64,000 bases of DNA. It comes from Paramecium sonneborni. Taxonomy: Eukaryota > Ciliophora > Oligohymenophorea > Peniculida > Parameciidae. Below are positions 24,201 to 37,621 of this stretch, in pieces (position 1 is the first letter of the stretch; each line of letters starts with the position of its first letter). Location of the stretch: positions 157,491 to 221,490 of the forward strand of contig CAJJDN010000042.1 of assembly GCA_905182985.1 (NCBI GenBank). Direction: 5' to 3'. The notes beneath the pieces are model-generated. The model made no database searches. It saw nothing but the letters and a program-made list of their open reading frames with translations, and had not been told where the DNA came from. The position numbers were made by a program, and so were the translations under genes.

Positions 24201-26841
24201 CATTTGTAAGATCTTACATACACTGAGAGAAAGGTTAATTTAATTTTATTAAATTAAATTTAGTTTAACTAACTCTTAAGTAATAGTAAGTAATTTCTCT
24301 ATAGCTTTTGTATCATTCATAGTAAATTATCTTGTTAATTATTTATGATAAGATTATTTTTAATGTATTTACATTTCTAAGGATGACTATTCAGCATTAA
24401 ATCCATTTGATTATTTTTGACTACCATATAATTTATTTAAGTTGAATATTAGTTTAGGACTTTATTTAGGTTGATAAGGATAACAATCAACATATAAATT
24501 CATTAAAATTATAATTAACCTACATCTTAATGACTCAGCATTTTCAGAATAACTTATATAATTTATTAAAGTTTTTTATGGTAATTTTGTTCGATAAAAT
24601 TAAATATTCTCATAATTCCTTTCCTAACAAAGTAATCCTATAAGATTTAACTGAGAATCTAAGAAATTCTTACATTCTATAATGTTTTTCATATAAACTT
24701 TATTATCTTTACTACTCTAAACATAAATTTCATTTAATTCATATAAATTTTCATCTATTTAAACATAAAGTAAATTATTATCCTTAATTACAAATTATAA
24801 TAAAATTTTTGGGCCTTAAATTATATGCTTACCTATATTTATTTAATTATTAAAACATGCTCTATCATTTTATAAACATAAAACACTTAATATCTTCATA
24901 ATATTACCCCAAAATCTTTTATTAAGTATTTAAAGACAATAATTTGCTCTTTCAAAAACTTCATCGATTAAAGTTTGAGATTTTATTTAATTTTGCTATT
25001 TGGTTAATATGGTATTGATTCTAGTAGATCTTTTGATTAAGGAATAATCATATTCCTTTTGAGATTCACCTATAAAAGGCATTATACCTGCAATAGGAAT
25101 CAAATTTTAATTGTTTTCAAATAATCGAATTAAACAATAAAATGCTCCAATATTATATCCTAAATATTATATTAATTTAAAATAAGCCAAAAATATCATT
25201 TAACTATTATAATCATTGTTGTGACTAAAAGCTTCAAAAAAAAGAAAAATCTTATTTAGTATAGTATTTAATTGAAATAAAAATTAAAAATTTTGATCTT
25301 CTCTAGGTATATCATTATTAGATTCAAATTTATTTTCATCAATTATTAAAGTATATTCATACTGCCATTTCACAATTTCAATAAAATCTACAAGAGATTG
25401 AATTATAACTTTTTTTCTTAACAAATCCTAATTATATTAGTTCATCTTTAAATAATATATTGCATTTTTATCAATTATTTTAGGTTTTTCTTCATCTGCA
25501 ATGCAAAAAATTGTCAAATCATTTAATGCAATTTCCAATTATTGTAATTAAAAAAATAGATCATCAAATTTTCCATTACTTATTTATTAATTTCTAATAA
25601 ATAAGTTTATATCATCATAATGCAATTTATATTTTAAATTTATTTGATAAATTAATTAAACTATATTGTCTAACCAATTTTAATGAATGAAATTTACATT
25701 AGAAATAAGATCAAATTAAATTAAATCTAATTTTGATTTTTTAATTTTATATTCAACTTATTATTTATCTTAAATTTATCTAAAATTATTTTCATTCACA
25801 AACTTATAACTTAAATATTAATTATTGGAAATTATGTAAAATAGTCTACTATTAACAGATTCTTCTTCTATAAATGAGAAGAATTGTGCATCTTAATAAT
25901 TTTAACAAATTTAATCTCCATTCAAAAAGAAATTGCCAGATAAATTTTATAAATAAAATTAATCTCCTTATTAGATCTATGTATTGATCTTTTATGGATG
26001 GTACAACCTCCATATATCATAAATTAATAAATCTATATATTATTAGTTTCTTTCGCCAGATCTCCAGCAGACTGTTTTATTTTTAGAAAAAATGCGTTAA
26101 TATTGACTCTACACATCAGTCATATGTAAATTATTGTTCTGAGGATTTTATTAAATGTTCTCTTAAGTAGTCAACTCTAAATAGGAATCTTTTTCAATTT
26201 ATTTGATTTTAATTAAATTTCCATAGTAATAAGAAGTAGGTTAGCTTTCTTTGAAATACTTTTTAAATTTGAATGTTGTCTACTTAATAGTTTAGACACT
26301 AAAATCAGAAGTATATAGCATATTTTCATTAATATTTACATATAAATCGGATTTTTATTCTAAATTTTATAATGTAATATTTTCAGGAGAATACATCAAA
26401 AATATATCATCATCAAAAGACACTATATTGGAATTCTTTAATATAAAAGAACAATTACTTAAATTTATGATTTATAACAAGGTTATATTCTGAAAAGTGT
26501 TGTTCTATCAATTACATTGGTTAAGGAGAGTATGTATTTTTCATTATGCACAATAACACATATAAATTTATTAGATTTATCTAAGCGTATTACAATATCT
26601 TATGAATATTGAATAATTTCCTATTGGTTGGCTATCTAAATTTCATCATTATCAAATTAAACTGGAAAGATATGAAAAATCATATTTTCTATTTATAATT
26701 AGGATCTAAGAATATTTGTTAAAAGAACTTTAATTTAATGAAAGGTGGATAAAACCCATCTGAACTCAGATACATATCACTGCACTTAATAAGGATCTCG
26801 TCATTTGTACATACTTGGATTAGTTGTGTATTCGAATCCAT
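18212..26841 (-). CDS. IP3-receptor/ryanodine-receptor-type calcium release channel
   Basis: A very large gene of about 8.6 kb and some 2700-2800 residues, the usual length of IP3 receptors. It starts MDSNTQLIQVCTNDEILIKC, which resembles the N-terminal suppressor/MIR region. The long middle is helical armadillo-like sequence. The C-terminal pore region is diagnostic: membrane segments, the filter-like TDGGSVGYV, then the pore-lining helix FIYVFVVISLLYSIITGIII and DSFGVLREEAEELDNDIKG. Next comes the C-terminal zinc-finger-like FCLICG plus HVKYEH, then YISYLEDKK and NGIESYV, as in IP3R/RyR. A 30-nt intron near 18475-18504 leads to a short coiled coil. Paramecium is known to carry many such CRC channels. 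The stop is uncertain: the frame stays open to 18212, inside the next gene. Confidence 0.9.
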
Positions 26842-27504
26842 ATTTTATAATTATTAAATTAATTTATAAAATGAGCAAGTTCCATTCAATGTTCTCTTCA
26901 TTGGTTCTCAATATTATCAATATTATATGGAGAACGATAACAAGATTTCAAAGTAATAAAGATTTTTAAAATATGATTCCACAAAATTACAAAAAAAATA
27001 ATATATTTTATAGAATAAATTTAAATAAATTATATTCTAAAAGTGAAGCAATTTGAAACAATTATTTATTAATAACAATCAATTTTTTCATTAATTATAT
27101 TTGAAGAATTACTAATTTTGATAATAGTAAAGACATAAATACTTCCAATTTAACTATCTATTGTAGATTTTTATCGAGCATTAAATAAAATTTTTTAAAT
27201 TCATTAATTATGTGTTTAGGATATCTTCTAGCCTACAAATACTCATAATAACACACATTTATTTATGTTTAATAATTAATTTATATATCATAAATTTTTT
27301 TTTGGTTTTGTTTTTATTATTCCACATATAAATTTTAAAATTAATTTTATTAGATATTTGCTTATATTCAATAAACAGAATTTAGATTCAATTTTTAAAT
27401 TGTTAATTGTATTAGCTTATGAATTAATGAATAGATTTTAATGAAAATATCATACTATTAATTACAACTTCTTTGGACATAGTTTAGTTGCTACTCAAGA
27501 AGAA
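26842..27504. other. Region upstream of the channel gene, weak coding signals
   Basis: A plus-strand frame at about 26870-27010 contains FNVLFIGSQYYQYYMEND and looks coding, but no start or continuation could be fixed. The ATG at 26872 opens a different frame. The rest is AT-rich. Part of it (from 27025) is repeated at 28211. Confidence 0.3.
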
Positions 27505-27880
27505 ATGAAAATTTTTGAACTGATTGTATTGAGAGGCAGAAAAAGTACTTAATCTGAAATATATTCAAGCACTTTTAGGAAAATTAGTTTAAGAATTAAG
27601 AAAAGTTAGAATCAATATTTATTGAGTAAATTGTATACTTAACCTGATAAAATTAGTTTAATTAATCCAAATAGATAATTAAGATTATTAATATAGGTAG
27701 GTAATCATCGACTTATATATTATCATAAAAGCTGAGTAACAAAAAATGAAATTTTTATTCATAAAAATCTAAAAAATAATTCCTAAAAATTGATTCAGTT
27801 TGGCAAGGTTAATAATTTTAATAAGTAATTTAGTATTAAGTCAATGTTCTACTGAGTTTATTTTCTTTAACTATAATATA
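27025..27880. repeat. Direct duplication 2, copy 1 (likely assembly artefact)
   Basis: 856 bp that recurs at 28211-29066 at a constant offset of 1186, with the 330-n gap between. No difference noticed over the parts compared. Confidence 0.9.
27505..27735 (+). CDS. Small ORF (copy 1), hypothetical
   Basis: 76 codons from ATG 27505 to TGA 27733, starting MKIFELIVLRGRKSTQSE and rich in Lys, Ser and Gln. The same frame extends upstream without an ATG (NFFGHSLVATQEE), so a 5' exon may be missing. A GTAGGTAATC-type donor near 27697 may mark another intron. No family recognised. Confidence 0.4.
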
Positions 27881-28210
27881 NNNNNNNNNNNNNNNNNNNN
27901 NNNNNNNNNNNNNNNNNNNNNNNNNNNNNNNNNNNNNNNNNNNNNNNNNNNNNNNNNNNNNNNNNNNNNNNNNNNNNNNNNNNNNNNNNNNNNNNNNNNN
28001 NNNNNNNNNNNNNNNNNNNNNNNNNNNNNNNNNNNNNNNNNNNNNNNNNNNNNNNNNNNNNNNNNNNNNNNNNNNNNNNNNNNNNNNNNNNNNNNNNNNN
28101 NNNNNNNNNNNNNNNNNNNNNNNNNNNNNNNNNNNNNNNNNNNNNNNNNNNNNNNNNNNNNNNNNNNNNNNNNNNNNNNNNNNNNNNNNNNNNNNNNNNN
28201 NNNNNNNNNN
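27881..28210. other. Assembly gap (330 n)
   Basis: Run of 330 undetermined bases between the two copies of duplication 2. Reading frames that cross it are meaningless. Confidence 0.99.
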
Positions 28211-29066
28211 ATAAATTATATTCTAAAAGTGAAGCAATTTGAAACAATTATTTATTAATAACAATCAATTTTTTCATTAATTATATTTGAAGAATTACTA
28301 ATTTTGATAATAGTAAAGACATAAATACTTCCAATTTAACTATCTATTGTAGATTTTTATCGAGCATTAAATAAAATTTTTTAAATTCATTAATTATGTG
28401 TTTAGGATATCTTCTAGCCTACAAATACTCATAATAACACACATTTATTTATGTTTAATAATTAATTTATATATCATAAATTTTTTTTTGGTTTTGTTTT
28501 TATTATTCCACATATAAATTTTAAAATTAATTTTATTAGATATTTGCTTATATTCAATAAACAGAATTTAGATTCAATTTTTAAATTGTTAATTGTATTA
28601 GCTTATGAATTAATGAATAGATTTTAATGAAAATATCATACTATTAATTACAACTTCTTTGGACATAGTTTAGTTGCTACTCAAGAAGAAATGAAAATTT
28701 TTGAACTGATTGTATTGAGAGGCAGAAAAAGTACTTAATCTGAAATATATTCAAGCACTTTTAGGAAAATTAGTTTAAGAATTAAGAAAAGTTAGAATCA
28801 ATATTTATTGAGTAAATTGTATACTTAACCTGATAAAATTAGTTTAATTAATCCAAATAGATAATTAAGATTATTAATATAGGTAGGTAATCATCGACTT
28901 ATATATTATCATAAAAGCTGAGTAACAAAAAATGAAATTTTTATTCATAAAAATCTAAAAAATAATTCCTAAAAATTGATTCAGTTTGGCAAGGTTAATA
29001 ATTTTAATAAGTAATTTAGTATTAAGTCAATGTTCTACTGAGTTTATTTTCTTTAACTATAATATA
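28211..29066. repeat. Direct duplication 2, copy 2
   Basis: Copy of 27025-27880. It continues at 29067 into the upstream region of the acetyltransferase gene. Confidence 0.9.
28691..28921 (+). CDS. Small ORF (copy 2), hypothetical
   Basis: Same ORF as at 27505-27735, in the second copy of the duplication. Only one locus is likely real. Confidence 0.4.
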
Positions 29067-29544
29067 CATATGAAACCTTATAGTCTTAAATATTATTTTT
29101 GATATATATGAAGTACTATGTATTTAATTGAAATATTTTTCATATAAATTTTAGAAAATTTATGAATAATATAATATACTTCAATATTTTTCTTATTATT
29201 ATTTTTTTAATAGAGGAAGATTTCAGAAATCATTTTTGAAGATGTGGGAATGAATATGTATGTAAATTGAATATTATGAATGTCTCTTTCAAATTAATTA
29301 CCTATTTTATTAATATTGGCTTCAGTTTAAATTATTTTGAGATGTTCTATAAAGAAAAGATGTGTTCCTTAACTAGAGTTTTAAATTGATTGAATTGAGT
29401 AGTAAATAAGGAGTAAAGGTGATATGTCAAGGAATTATGAAAAGTTGAATAGATGTTTTGAATAAAATGGATACATAAATTTTGGATAAAAGTAAAATGC
29501 GGGAATTGTATAGGAGAATGATTTAATTTGTCTGATATTTATTT
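29067..29544. other. Upstream region of the GCN5 gene, no gene seen
   Basis: 478 bp with many TGA codons in all plus-strand frames and no coding signal. Presumably holds the 5' flank of the acetyltransferase gene. Confidence 0.45.
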
Positions 29545-30756
<1,212 letters not shown>

Positions 30757-30790
30757 TAATTAATTTATATATAAATAAATAAAATTAAAT

Positions 30791-31569
30791 TCAAATTTCT
30801 TAAGCAGCATCCAAATGTACTTTCTATAATAAATAAAGTCTTTCTTTTAATTTTTACTATTCACGATATTATTATTCATAAACTTCCTTTGCATATTTTA
30901 TTTACTCTGCTTATTCTTTTAGCAAAGCCTAATTTTTAGTAAAATGTTATAAAAAAATTGCATTCAAACTTTCTTCTATTGTCTTATCATCTATTAGAAT
31001 TTCTCTGACTATTTAATATTAAGATATCTCTTACAATCTTAATTCTCAATATCATTTAACAATTCTTTGAATTTTTATATTTTTATTGTATTTTGTACCT
31101 TTTGTTTTAATTAACTTTGCAAATCCCCTAAGACTGAAAATTCATCTTTCTATTTTTGCTTTAATTCTTGCAATTTATGTTGTAATTATTACAAATCTTC
31201 TCTTTCTTAATTTTTTTCAAATTTTTAAAACTCAACTTTTTATTTTAATTGCTAATCAACCGCCATTTAAATTTGCCTGAGTTTTTTCAAGATTTCCTCA
31301 CCTTATGGAGTGCGCAAGAGTCCACATTCATCTTTTAAATATTCAATTATAATTTTCTCTTAATAAAGTATGTAAGATTTATCGATTCTTTGCTCTATTG
31401 GTAGTTAAATAGCCATTAATTATATTATTAAATTTTGAACACATAAATACATAATTTTATTCAATTTCTAATTGAATAAATCAATGTCTATATTACAGAA
31501 GTCTATAAAAACTATTAATTGTCCTTTTAATTATTGGTAATCGATCAGATGATCCTTTTTTAGATGCAT
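30791..31569 (-). CDS. Coiled-coil protein, unknown
   Basis: 250 aa after one 26-nt intron, frame exact. The first 110 residues are globular (MHLKKDHLIDYQQLKGQ, CGLLRTPQGEEILKKL). From about residue 115 to the end it is Gln/Lys/Glu-rich with heptad spacing, a long coiled coil ending VHLDAAQEI. Its stop is 34 bp from the stop of the GCN5 gene (convergent). No family recognised; the shape is common in cytoskeletal, basal-body or complex-scaffold proteins. Confidence 0.75.
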
Positions 31570-32187
31570 ATATAATATAAAAAGAGAAAAAAATTCTTTA
31601 AAATTTAACAATTGGCTTTAGTCACTTTTTTTGATGAAAATTTTTGAATAACAATAATTTTTCATCATCCCTGAATTTATTGAAATAGATAATTTTAAAT
31701 CCACCCCCAGATGTGAGTAATAAAAAACAAATAATTGTTTAAAAAGATCATTTAAATAAATTTAGTAGATTTTAAATAATATAATAATAGATAATAAAAA
31801 ATTTATCTAATAAAAATAAAATTGATTAAGATTTAGATCTTGACCTTTTTTATTTTACTAATAGAATAAAGTTTGAGACGCATTTTAAAATGATTGGGGT
31901 TAATAAATTTGAGATTCTGATCTTTTCACACTAAAGGATAGCTTGATTTTTTTAAGTTGGTCTACTGTTAGTGATTAAGATATATAAGTGGAATAAACTG
32001 TTTGTAATTGTAATTCAATCAAATTGCCAAAATACTCTAACAAAGAACAAATGTAGATACCCCAAATATTAAGAAGTAGATGTATAAAGATTTAAAAAGT
32101 TGGAAAATCTATATAATGAAATGTCTAGGATAAAGATTGAATTGATTTATAAAATAAATTATTAGTCGTTAAATTTTAAATTACATA
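31570..32187. other. Intergenic between divergent genes
   Basis: 618 bp, AT-rich with several TGA in each frame. No gene or RNA seen; it presumably holds two divergent promoters. From 32115 it is part of duplication 3. Confidence 0.45.
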
Positions 32188-33164
32188 ATGGATCAGAAGA
32201 CTGAAAAGGCTTTACTCGAATAGTAGAATGAATTACTAGAGTTATAGTTATAAGAATTGAAGGAGAGAGAAGATGCATACAAAATATTTAATGAAACAAT
32301 TCTCAATGCTTATAATTCAATGCAAAATGATGTGAATAAATAGAATGTAAAGTTAAAGTCCTATACTTGTAGAGTTTAGTTTATAAACAATTATAGTAGA
32401 CTTTGGAATAATATTCTCAGGAGTTGATAGAATCTAAAAATAGAAATACAGCTGTCTTAGTTTAATTAGAGAAGGAAAATCGACACTTAAAAAATTATTT
32501 AGAATAGTTAGAGCTTAAGATATAAGAATAAACTTAGAATTAGGAGAATGAACTTTCTGATTTGGAATAGCAATTTGAAAATCTATAATAACAGCAAGAA
32601 ACTTTAGTGGCTGTAAAACCCAAGAAAAAGAAATAACAATAAGATAAAGAAAACAGTAAACCTGAATAAGGAGGCGGTGGAGGTTGTATTGTATCTCTTA
32701 AATAAAAAAATGATTGCGGGAAAAAGAAAGAGTTATGCATTAGCAATGTCTTAAATTGTAAGGATTCTAATGTGATGGAGATCTCCCAATTAGATTGGTT
32801 GGATTCAAGTAGTCCAACTGGATTATTCAAATAATTTTAATTGCATTAAAGAGGAAGAGATCGTTCTGATCATTCATAAAGGATGCAGCAACCATAATTA
32901 TCTAAACGAATATTTAGAGATTAAGGAAAGAGTGAAGATTCTGTCAGTCCTCAATGTTTAAGAAATACAACTCCCAAAAATAATTATATAACTCCAGAGT
33001 CTAAATAATTAAAATATGATTTATAATCTGGGTATGCGAATAGAGGTGAATGTAATTAAGCAAAACAAGAGAAGAGATCTTTGGCAGAATTTACTAAACA
33101 AATAAATTCTGTTAGATCTACTGAAAACTTTTAAATGATTCTTAGATAAAGTTCAATGGTTTGA
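32188..33164 (+). CDS. Coiled-coil protein (copy 1)
   Basis: 317 aa after one 23-nt intron, frame exact. The N-terminal half is coiled coil (MDQKTEKALLEQQNELLELQ onward). A basic KPKKKKQQQDKEN patch and a Gly-rich PEQGGGGGCIV turn follow near residue 165. The C-terminal half is polar, rich in Ser-Pro and Thr-Pro (DSSSPTG, EDSVSPQC, NTTPKNNYITPES), as in kinase-regulated linkers, ending SLAEFTKQINSVRS. No enzymatic domain; a structural or adaptor role is likely but not shown. Confidence 0.75.
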
Positions 33165-33258
33165 TTTAATTTTTTATTTTTTTATCACAAACAATATCTA
33201 TATAAAATATAAATTATTTAATTTTTTTTTATTATTAAAAAAAGAAATTAATTGTTTA

Positions 33259-33400
33259 ATGAATTAATATTGGGATGTTGAGAGATTTCGATTAAGATAT
33301 CCAAACAATTTCGATAATTTAGGCAGTGAATATATTTAATTAATTACCAGAAATGTGGAACTTATTTTAGATCATTTTAATTCAGCTTAGTTCCATAAAG
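33259..33400 (+). pseudogene. Truncated duplicate of the gene at 34546
   Basis: The first 142 bp of the gene at 34546-35082, cut by the n at 33401. Created by the duplication, so very likely an assembly product. Confidence 0.75.
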
Positions 33401-33401
33401 N

Positions 33402-34687
33402 AATGAAATGTCTAGGATAAAGATTGAATTGATTTATAAAATAAATTATTAGTCGTTAAATTTTAAATTACATAATGGATCAGAAGACTGAAAAGGCTTT
33501 ACTCGAATAGTAGAATGAATTACTAGAGTTATAGTTATAAGAATTGAAGGAGAGAGAAGATGCATACAAAATATTTAATGAAACAATTCTCAATGCTTAT
33601 AATTCAATGCAAAATGATGTGAATAAATAGAATGTAAAGTTAAAGTCCTATACTTGTAGAGTTTAGTTTATAAACAATTATAGTAGACTTTGGAATAATA
33701 TTCTCAGGAGTTGATAGAATCTAAAAATAGAAATACAGCTGTCTTAGTTTAATTAGAGAAGGAAAATCGACACTTAAAAAATTATTTAGAATAGTTAGAG
33801 CTTAAGATATAAGAATAAACTTAGAATTAGGAGAATGAACTTTCTGATTTGGAATAGCAATTTGAAAATCTATAATAACAGCAAGAAACTTTAGTGGCTG
33901 TAAAACCCAAGAAAAAGAAATAACAATAAGATAAAGAAAACAGTAAACCTGAATAAGGAGGCGGTGGAGGTTGTATTGTATCTCTTAAATAAAAAAATGA
34001 TTGCGGGAAAAAGAAAGAGTTATGCATTAGCAATGTCTTAAATTGTAAGGATTCTAATGTGATGGAGATCTCCCAATTAGATTGGTTGGATTCAAGTAGT
34101 CCAACTGGATTATTCAAATAATTTTAATTGCATTAAAGAGGAAGAGATCGTTCTGATCATTCATAAAGGATGCAGCAACCATAATTATCTAAACGAATAT
34201 TTAGAGATTAAGGAAAGAGTGAAGATTCTGTCAGTCCTCAATGTTTAAGAAATACAACTCCCAAAAATAATTATATAACTCCAGAGTCTAAATAATTAAA
34301 ATATGATTTATAATCTGGGTATGCGAATAGAGGTGAATGTAATTAAGCAAAACAAGAGAAGAGATCTTTGGCAGAATTTACTAAACAAATAAATTCTGTT
34401 AGATCTACTGAAAACTTTTAAATGATTCTTAGATAAAGTTCAATGGTTTGATTTAATTTTTTATTTTTTTATCACAAACAATATCTATATAAAATATAAA
34501 TTATTTAATTTTTTTTTATTATTAAAAAAAGAAATTAATTGTTTAATGAATTAATATTGGGATGTTGAGAGATTTCGATTAAGATATCCAAACAATTTCG
34601 ATAATTTAGGCAGTGAATATATTTAATTAATTACCAGAAATGTGGAACTTATTTTAGATCATTTTAATTCAGCTTAGTTCCATAAAG
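33402..34687. repeat. Direct duplication 3, copy 2
   Basis: Copy of 32115-33400. It continues correctly into the following gene, so it has the true right flank. Confidence 0.92.
33475..34451 (+). CDS. Coiled-coil protein (copy 2)
   Basis: Repeat of the 317-aa gene at 32188-33164. Count as one gene unless a reassembly shows otherwise. Confidence 0.7.
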
Positions 34688-35082
34688 CTATTTCTCTTCT
34701 TGCTGAATTATTTTCTTTAAGTTTGTAATTTTAAGTATCTTATTAATAATTAGCGTTTATTAAGTTAAATATTTTGCGGAAAGTTTAAGAATATTATAAG
34801 ACTATCTAGAAGCATTTATTTAAGTTGAAGGGAATTAAATGAGAATGAAAGAAGAATTTAATTAGAATGAAAAGCAAAAGGCTGCATAATATTTGTTAGA
34901 AATTATTGAAGCAGCAAAAAATACAATAAATGATTGGAATAAATTTATGAATCAATAAATTGATAAGAATATATTCACAGAAAGAGGTAATTACTTTAAA
35001 TTTATTTAAAGTTGATTTGCTACGTCATAAATTTTAATTATAAGTGTTTTAGAATTGTATACGTTCATGCTAACTAATTTGA
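34546..35082 (+). CDS. Hypothetical helical protein
   Basis: 163 aa using introns of 20 and 25 nt, frame exact. It starts MNQYWDVERFRLRYPNNFDN, continues as all-helical sequence (VELILDHFNSAQFHKAISLL, QKAAQYLLEIIEAAKN) and ends VFQNCIRSCQLI. Leu/Ile positions suggest a helical bundle. No family recognised. It lies 94 bp downstream of the coiled-coil gene and 65 bp before CFAP45 on the same strand, in a stretch rich in cytoskeletal genes. Confidence 0.68.
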
Positions 35083-35147
35083 TATTTATATATAAGAAAT
35101 TTAAAATCGATGGTATATATGTATATTAATTTTCGTTAAAGAGTAAA

Positions 35148-36753
35148 ATGAGTAGGCCAGCATCTTGCAAAAGTAGAAAGAGTGAAGTTGATGAGTCACT
35201 TTTTGGTAAAAATTAGCCTAAATTATTAAATAGGAAGTAATAAAAGAAATGATGTAAAAACTGCTAAAGTTGTTCAGAGTGTTAGAAAGGGAGACACTTC
35301 AAATCCAGATGTTGTTTTAATAGGAGAAGCAGAATTATAGAGAATGAAAGTTGATTTCATCTTTATTAGTAGAATAATGCTATAGTAAAAACTAAGGAAG
35401 AATAATTACATCAGAAGAAATTACTTGAGGAATAGAAAGAAAAGTAAATGACAGCTGCAAAAGCTAAGAAACAGAGAATGTAATAATTAGAAGAAGAAAA
35501 AAAGAAATAAATACCTTTAACAGAATAATAATAAGAAGATAAGGTAGTTAAAGATAGTCTTAATGCAAGAGTATCAGTTTATATTTGAATTTAGGCTGCA
35601 GAAATTTTAAATGAATAATTAGATGATGTAAAGGAAATGAACAAAATGGTTATGTATGCTAAATGTGTCACAATCAGAGACAAATAGTTATAAGAAAAAT
35701 AATAATTGAAGGAAGAATTTAAAACTTAGGAAAAAAGAAAGGATCTGATGATGGAAATTGAAAGATTGAAAGCAGTTAAATACTATGAAGAAAAAGATAT
35801 TGAACATAAACATGAATTAAAAATAGGTCATGGAATTATTGTTGATTAAATTAAAGAGAGAGAATTAATAAGACTTAAAGAAAAAGAAGAATAGGAAAGA
35901 GAGGGTTAAATTATGATTAAATAAATTAAATAAGTGTAAATTGAAGATTAATAGAAAAATTTAAAAAGAAAGGATATGCAAAAGAAGTTATAAGATGAAA
36001 TTTTAGAAGCTAATTCAAAAGCTATTGTTGTTAAAGAAAAAAGAAGATTGGAAGAAAAAGAAGAAGAAGAAAAAATAGCAAAATATAATTTAGAAAAAGC
36101 ATAGAAAGAAGCTGAAATTGTAGAGGAATAGAGAAGAATCAAAGAGGAAAAAGAGAGAGATGTATAAAGATTAAGAGAAATGCAAGAAAAAGCTTAAGAT
36201 AGATAAGCTGAATTAGATTTATTAAGAGCTAAAAGAGCTATGGAACAAAATGAAAGAGCTGCAAGAGAAAAGGAAAGAAGAGAAGCAGAATTAAGATAAA
36301 AATTAAATTCAGAGTTGTATTAAGCAAGGAAAGTTTAACAATATGAAAAACAAGATAAATTGGAAGAATAAGTATTTTTCTATAAAATTTTTTAAGGCCA
36401 GACTTGAAAGAGACGAATTTTAAAGAGTTATTTAAAAGCAAAAGCAAGAACGAGAAAATGAACTTAGATTACAATAGGAGAAAGAATAATTAGTCAAAAA
36501 ACATGCAGAGGAATTGAGAAAATAGATTTCTATGAATGAAGAAAAAAGAAAACAAGAAGAAAGAGACAAGTATTATTTTTTATTATTCAAAAAAAGGCTT
36601 GAAGAAGGAAAAAAAATTAGAGATAAAATGATTAATGAAAAGAAACTTTTAGAGAATATTAAAGAGTAAAAATTAAAAGGGCTTAATGATAATACAATAC
36701 CTGATAAATATAAGGCTGAACTAGCAAAAAAGAAAATTAATATATAGATATGA
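35148..36753 (+). CDS. CFAP45: Cilia- and flagella-associated protein 45 (microtubule inner protein)
   Basis: Matches the family along its length: SEVDESLFG near the N-terminus, VVLIGEAELQRMKV (equivalent to the SPEEF region), an alpha-helical run of Glu/Lys/Arg/Gln with YAKCVTIRDKQLQEKQQL, the hallmark LREMQEKAQDRQAELDLLRA, KARLERDEFQRVIQ, and the end GLNDNTIPDKYKAELAKKK, which corresponds to the family's RATGLPEKY ending. At least two short introns interrupt it (near 35590 and 36380). CFAP45 binds inside the A-tubule lumen of doublet microtubules and stabilises the axoneme. Almost the whole protein is one long helix. The SAXO-family gene nearby fits the same compartment. Confidence 0.92.
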
Positions 36754-37621
36754 TTTATTACGAATAAACATAAAAACTAAGATATTATAGATTTATCCTT
36801 TCATATATTTATTAATATTTTAAATCATTTTATTTTGAATGATTTATGTATTGTTAAAGCCTTTGCAAAATCTGTTCCATCTAGTTCCGCAATTTTTTAT
36901 TTGATCTATTCTTACTTTAGTCTTTATTTAAAAATTGCATTATAATTAGTCTTGTAGGCACTTTTTATATTTGATTTAATTACTTGATTTCAGTTCCAGC
37001 CTTATCTACTCTTATAGGGTTTGAAAGTTTCCAGTCTGGTTTGTATTCATATTTTACTCTATAATAAGATTATAAACTTACTTCATTTCTGTTTTAGGAA
37101 CTAATTATGCTTTAAATCTGCTAAAAAGAGCTCTCAAACAATTCAATACTAATTCCTAAAATTCTAACTCATCATTCATCTCAATCCAATTATCTAAAAA
37201 TAATTTAGCTAAATCATTAAGTGGTTAAGCAAACTCAAGTTCAGAGCATTTCTTGAATTTAAATACATTATTTTAAGGCTTTAATAGTTTTTGTAAATAG
37301 CCAAATTCTGTGCCATAAGTTGTCGAAGTTTAATTTTTTCTATGCATTTCTTCAGCTTTCTTAAAACTATAGAAAAATTAAATTAAAGTGTTACTCTAAT
37401 TCCTATTGATCAGTTAGTTCTTGTAATTGGACCGTGGGAGGTTTAGCTCTATTATATAAACATAGAGGTCACCTAAATAGTTTTCTTCCTTTATGTTTAT
37501 AAATTGCACCTATTAATTAGAGTCCTCTGGCTTCCTTTTCACTAGCTATGTGAATCCAATCTTTATAGTAGTTTAAGTATTCTGGTTTAATTATATTTGT
37601 TAGAATTGCAAACGGTTCCAT
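36754..37621 (-). CDS. Hypothetical protein, stop not located in the gap
   Basis: Starts MEPFAILTNIIKPEYLNYYK at 37621. Introns of 24, 28 and 23 nt keep the frame through TTYGTEFGYLQKLLKPQNN, LFLDNWIEMNDELEFQELVL and YEYKPDWKLSNPIRVDKAG, then a Lys/Gln-rich helical C-terminus. The fold looks all-helical. No family recognised. In this frame no TGA appears before the convergent CFAP45 gene; the ORF would run about 170 bp into it unless another small intron supplies the stop, so the left end is nominal. Confidence 0.62.

Larger units (their letters stand above)
32115..33400. repeat. Direct duplication 3, copy 1 (likely assembly artefact)
   Basis: 1286 bp that recurs at 33402-34687 at a constant offset of 1287 with a single n at 33401. 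Contains one complete gene and the first 142 bp of the next. Confidence 0.92.

Noticed and set aside
27800..28258. Frames on both strands that run through the n block
   Set aside because: They are open only because the gap contains no bases.
32540..32830. 96-codon minus-strand frame (and its copy at 33827-34117) ending in Ser/Phe/Pro-rich sequence
   Set aside because: It is the antisense of a well-supported plus-strand coiled-coil gene read with the ciliate code. The Pro run is simply the reverse of its Gly run.
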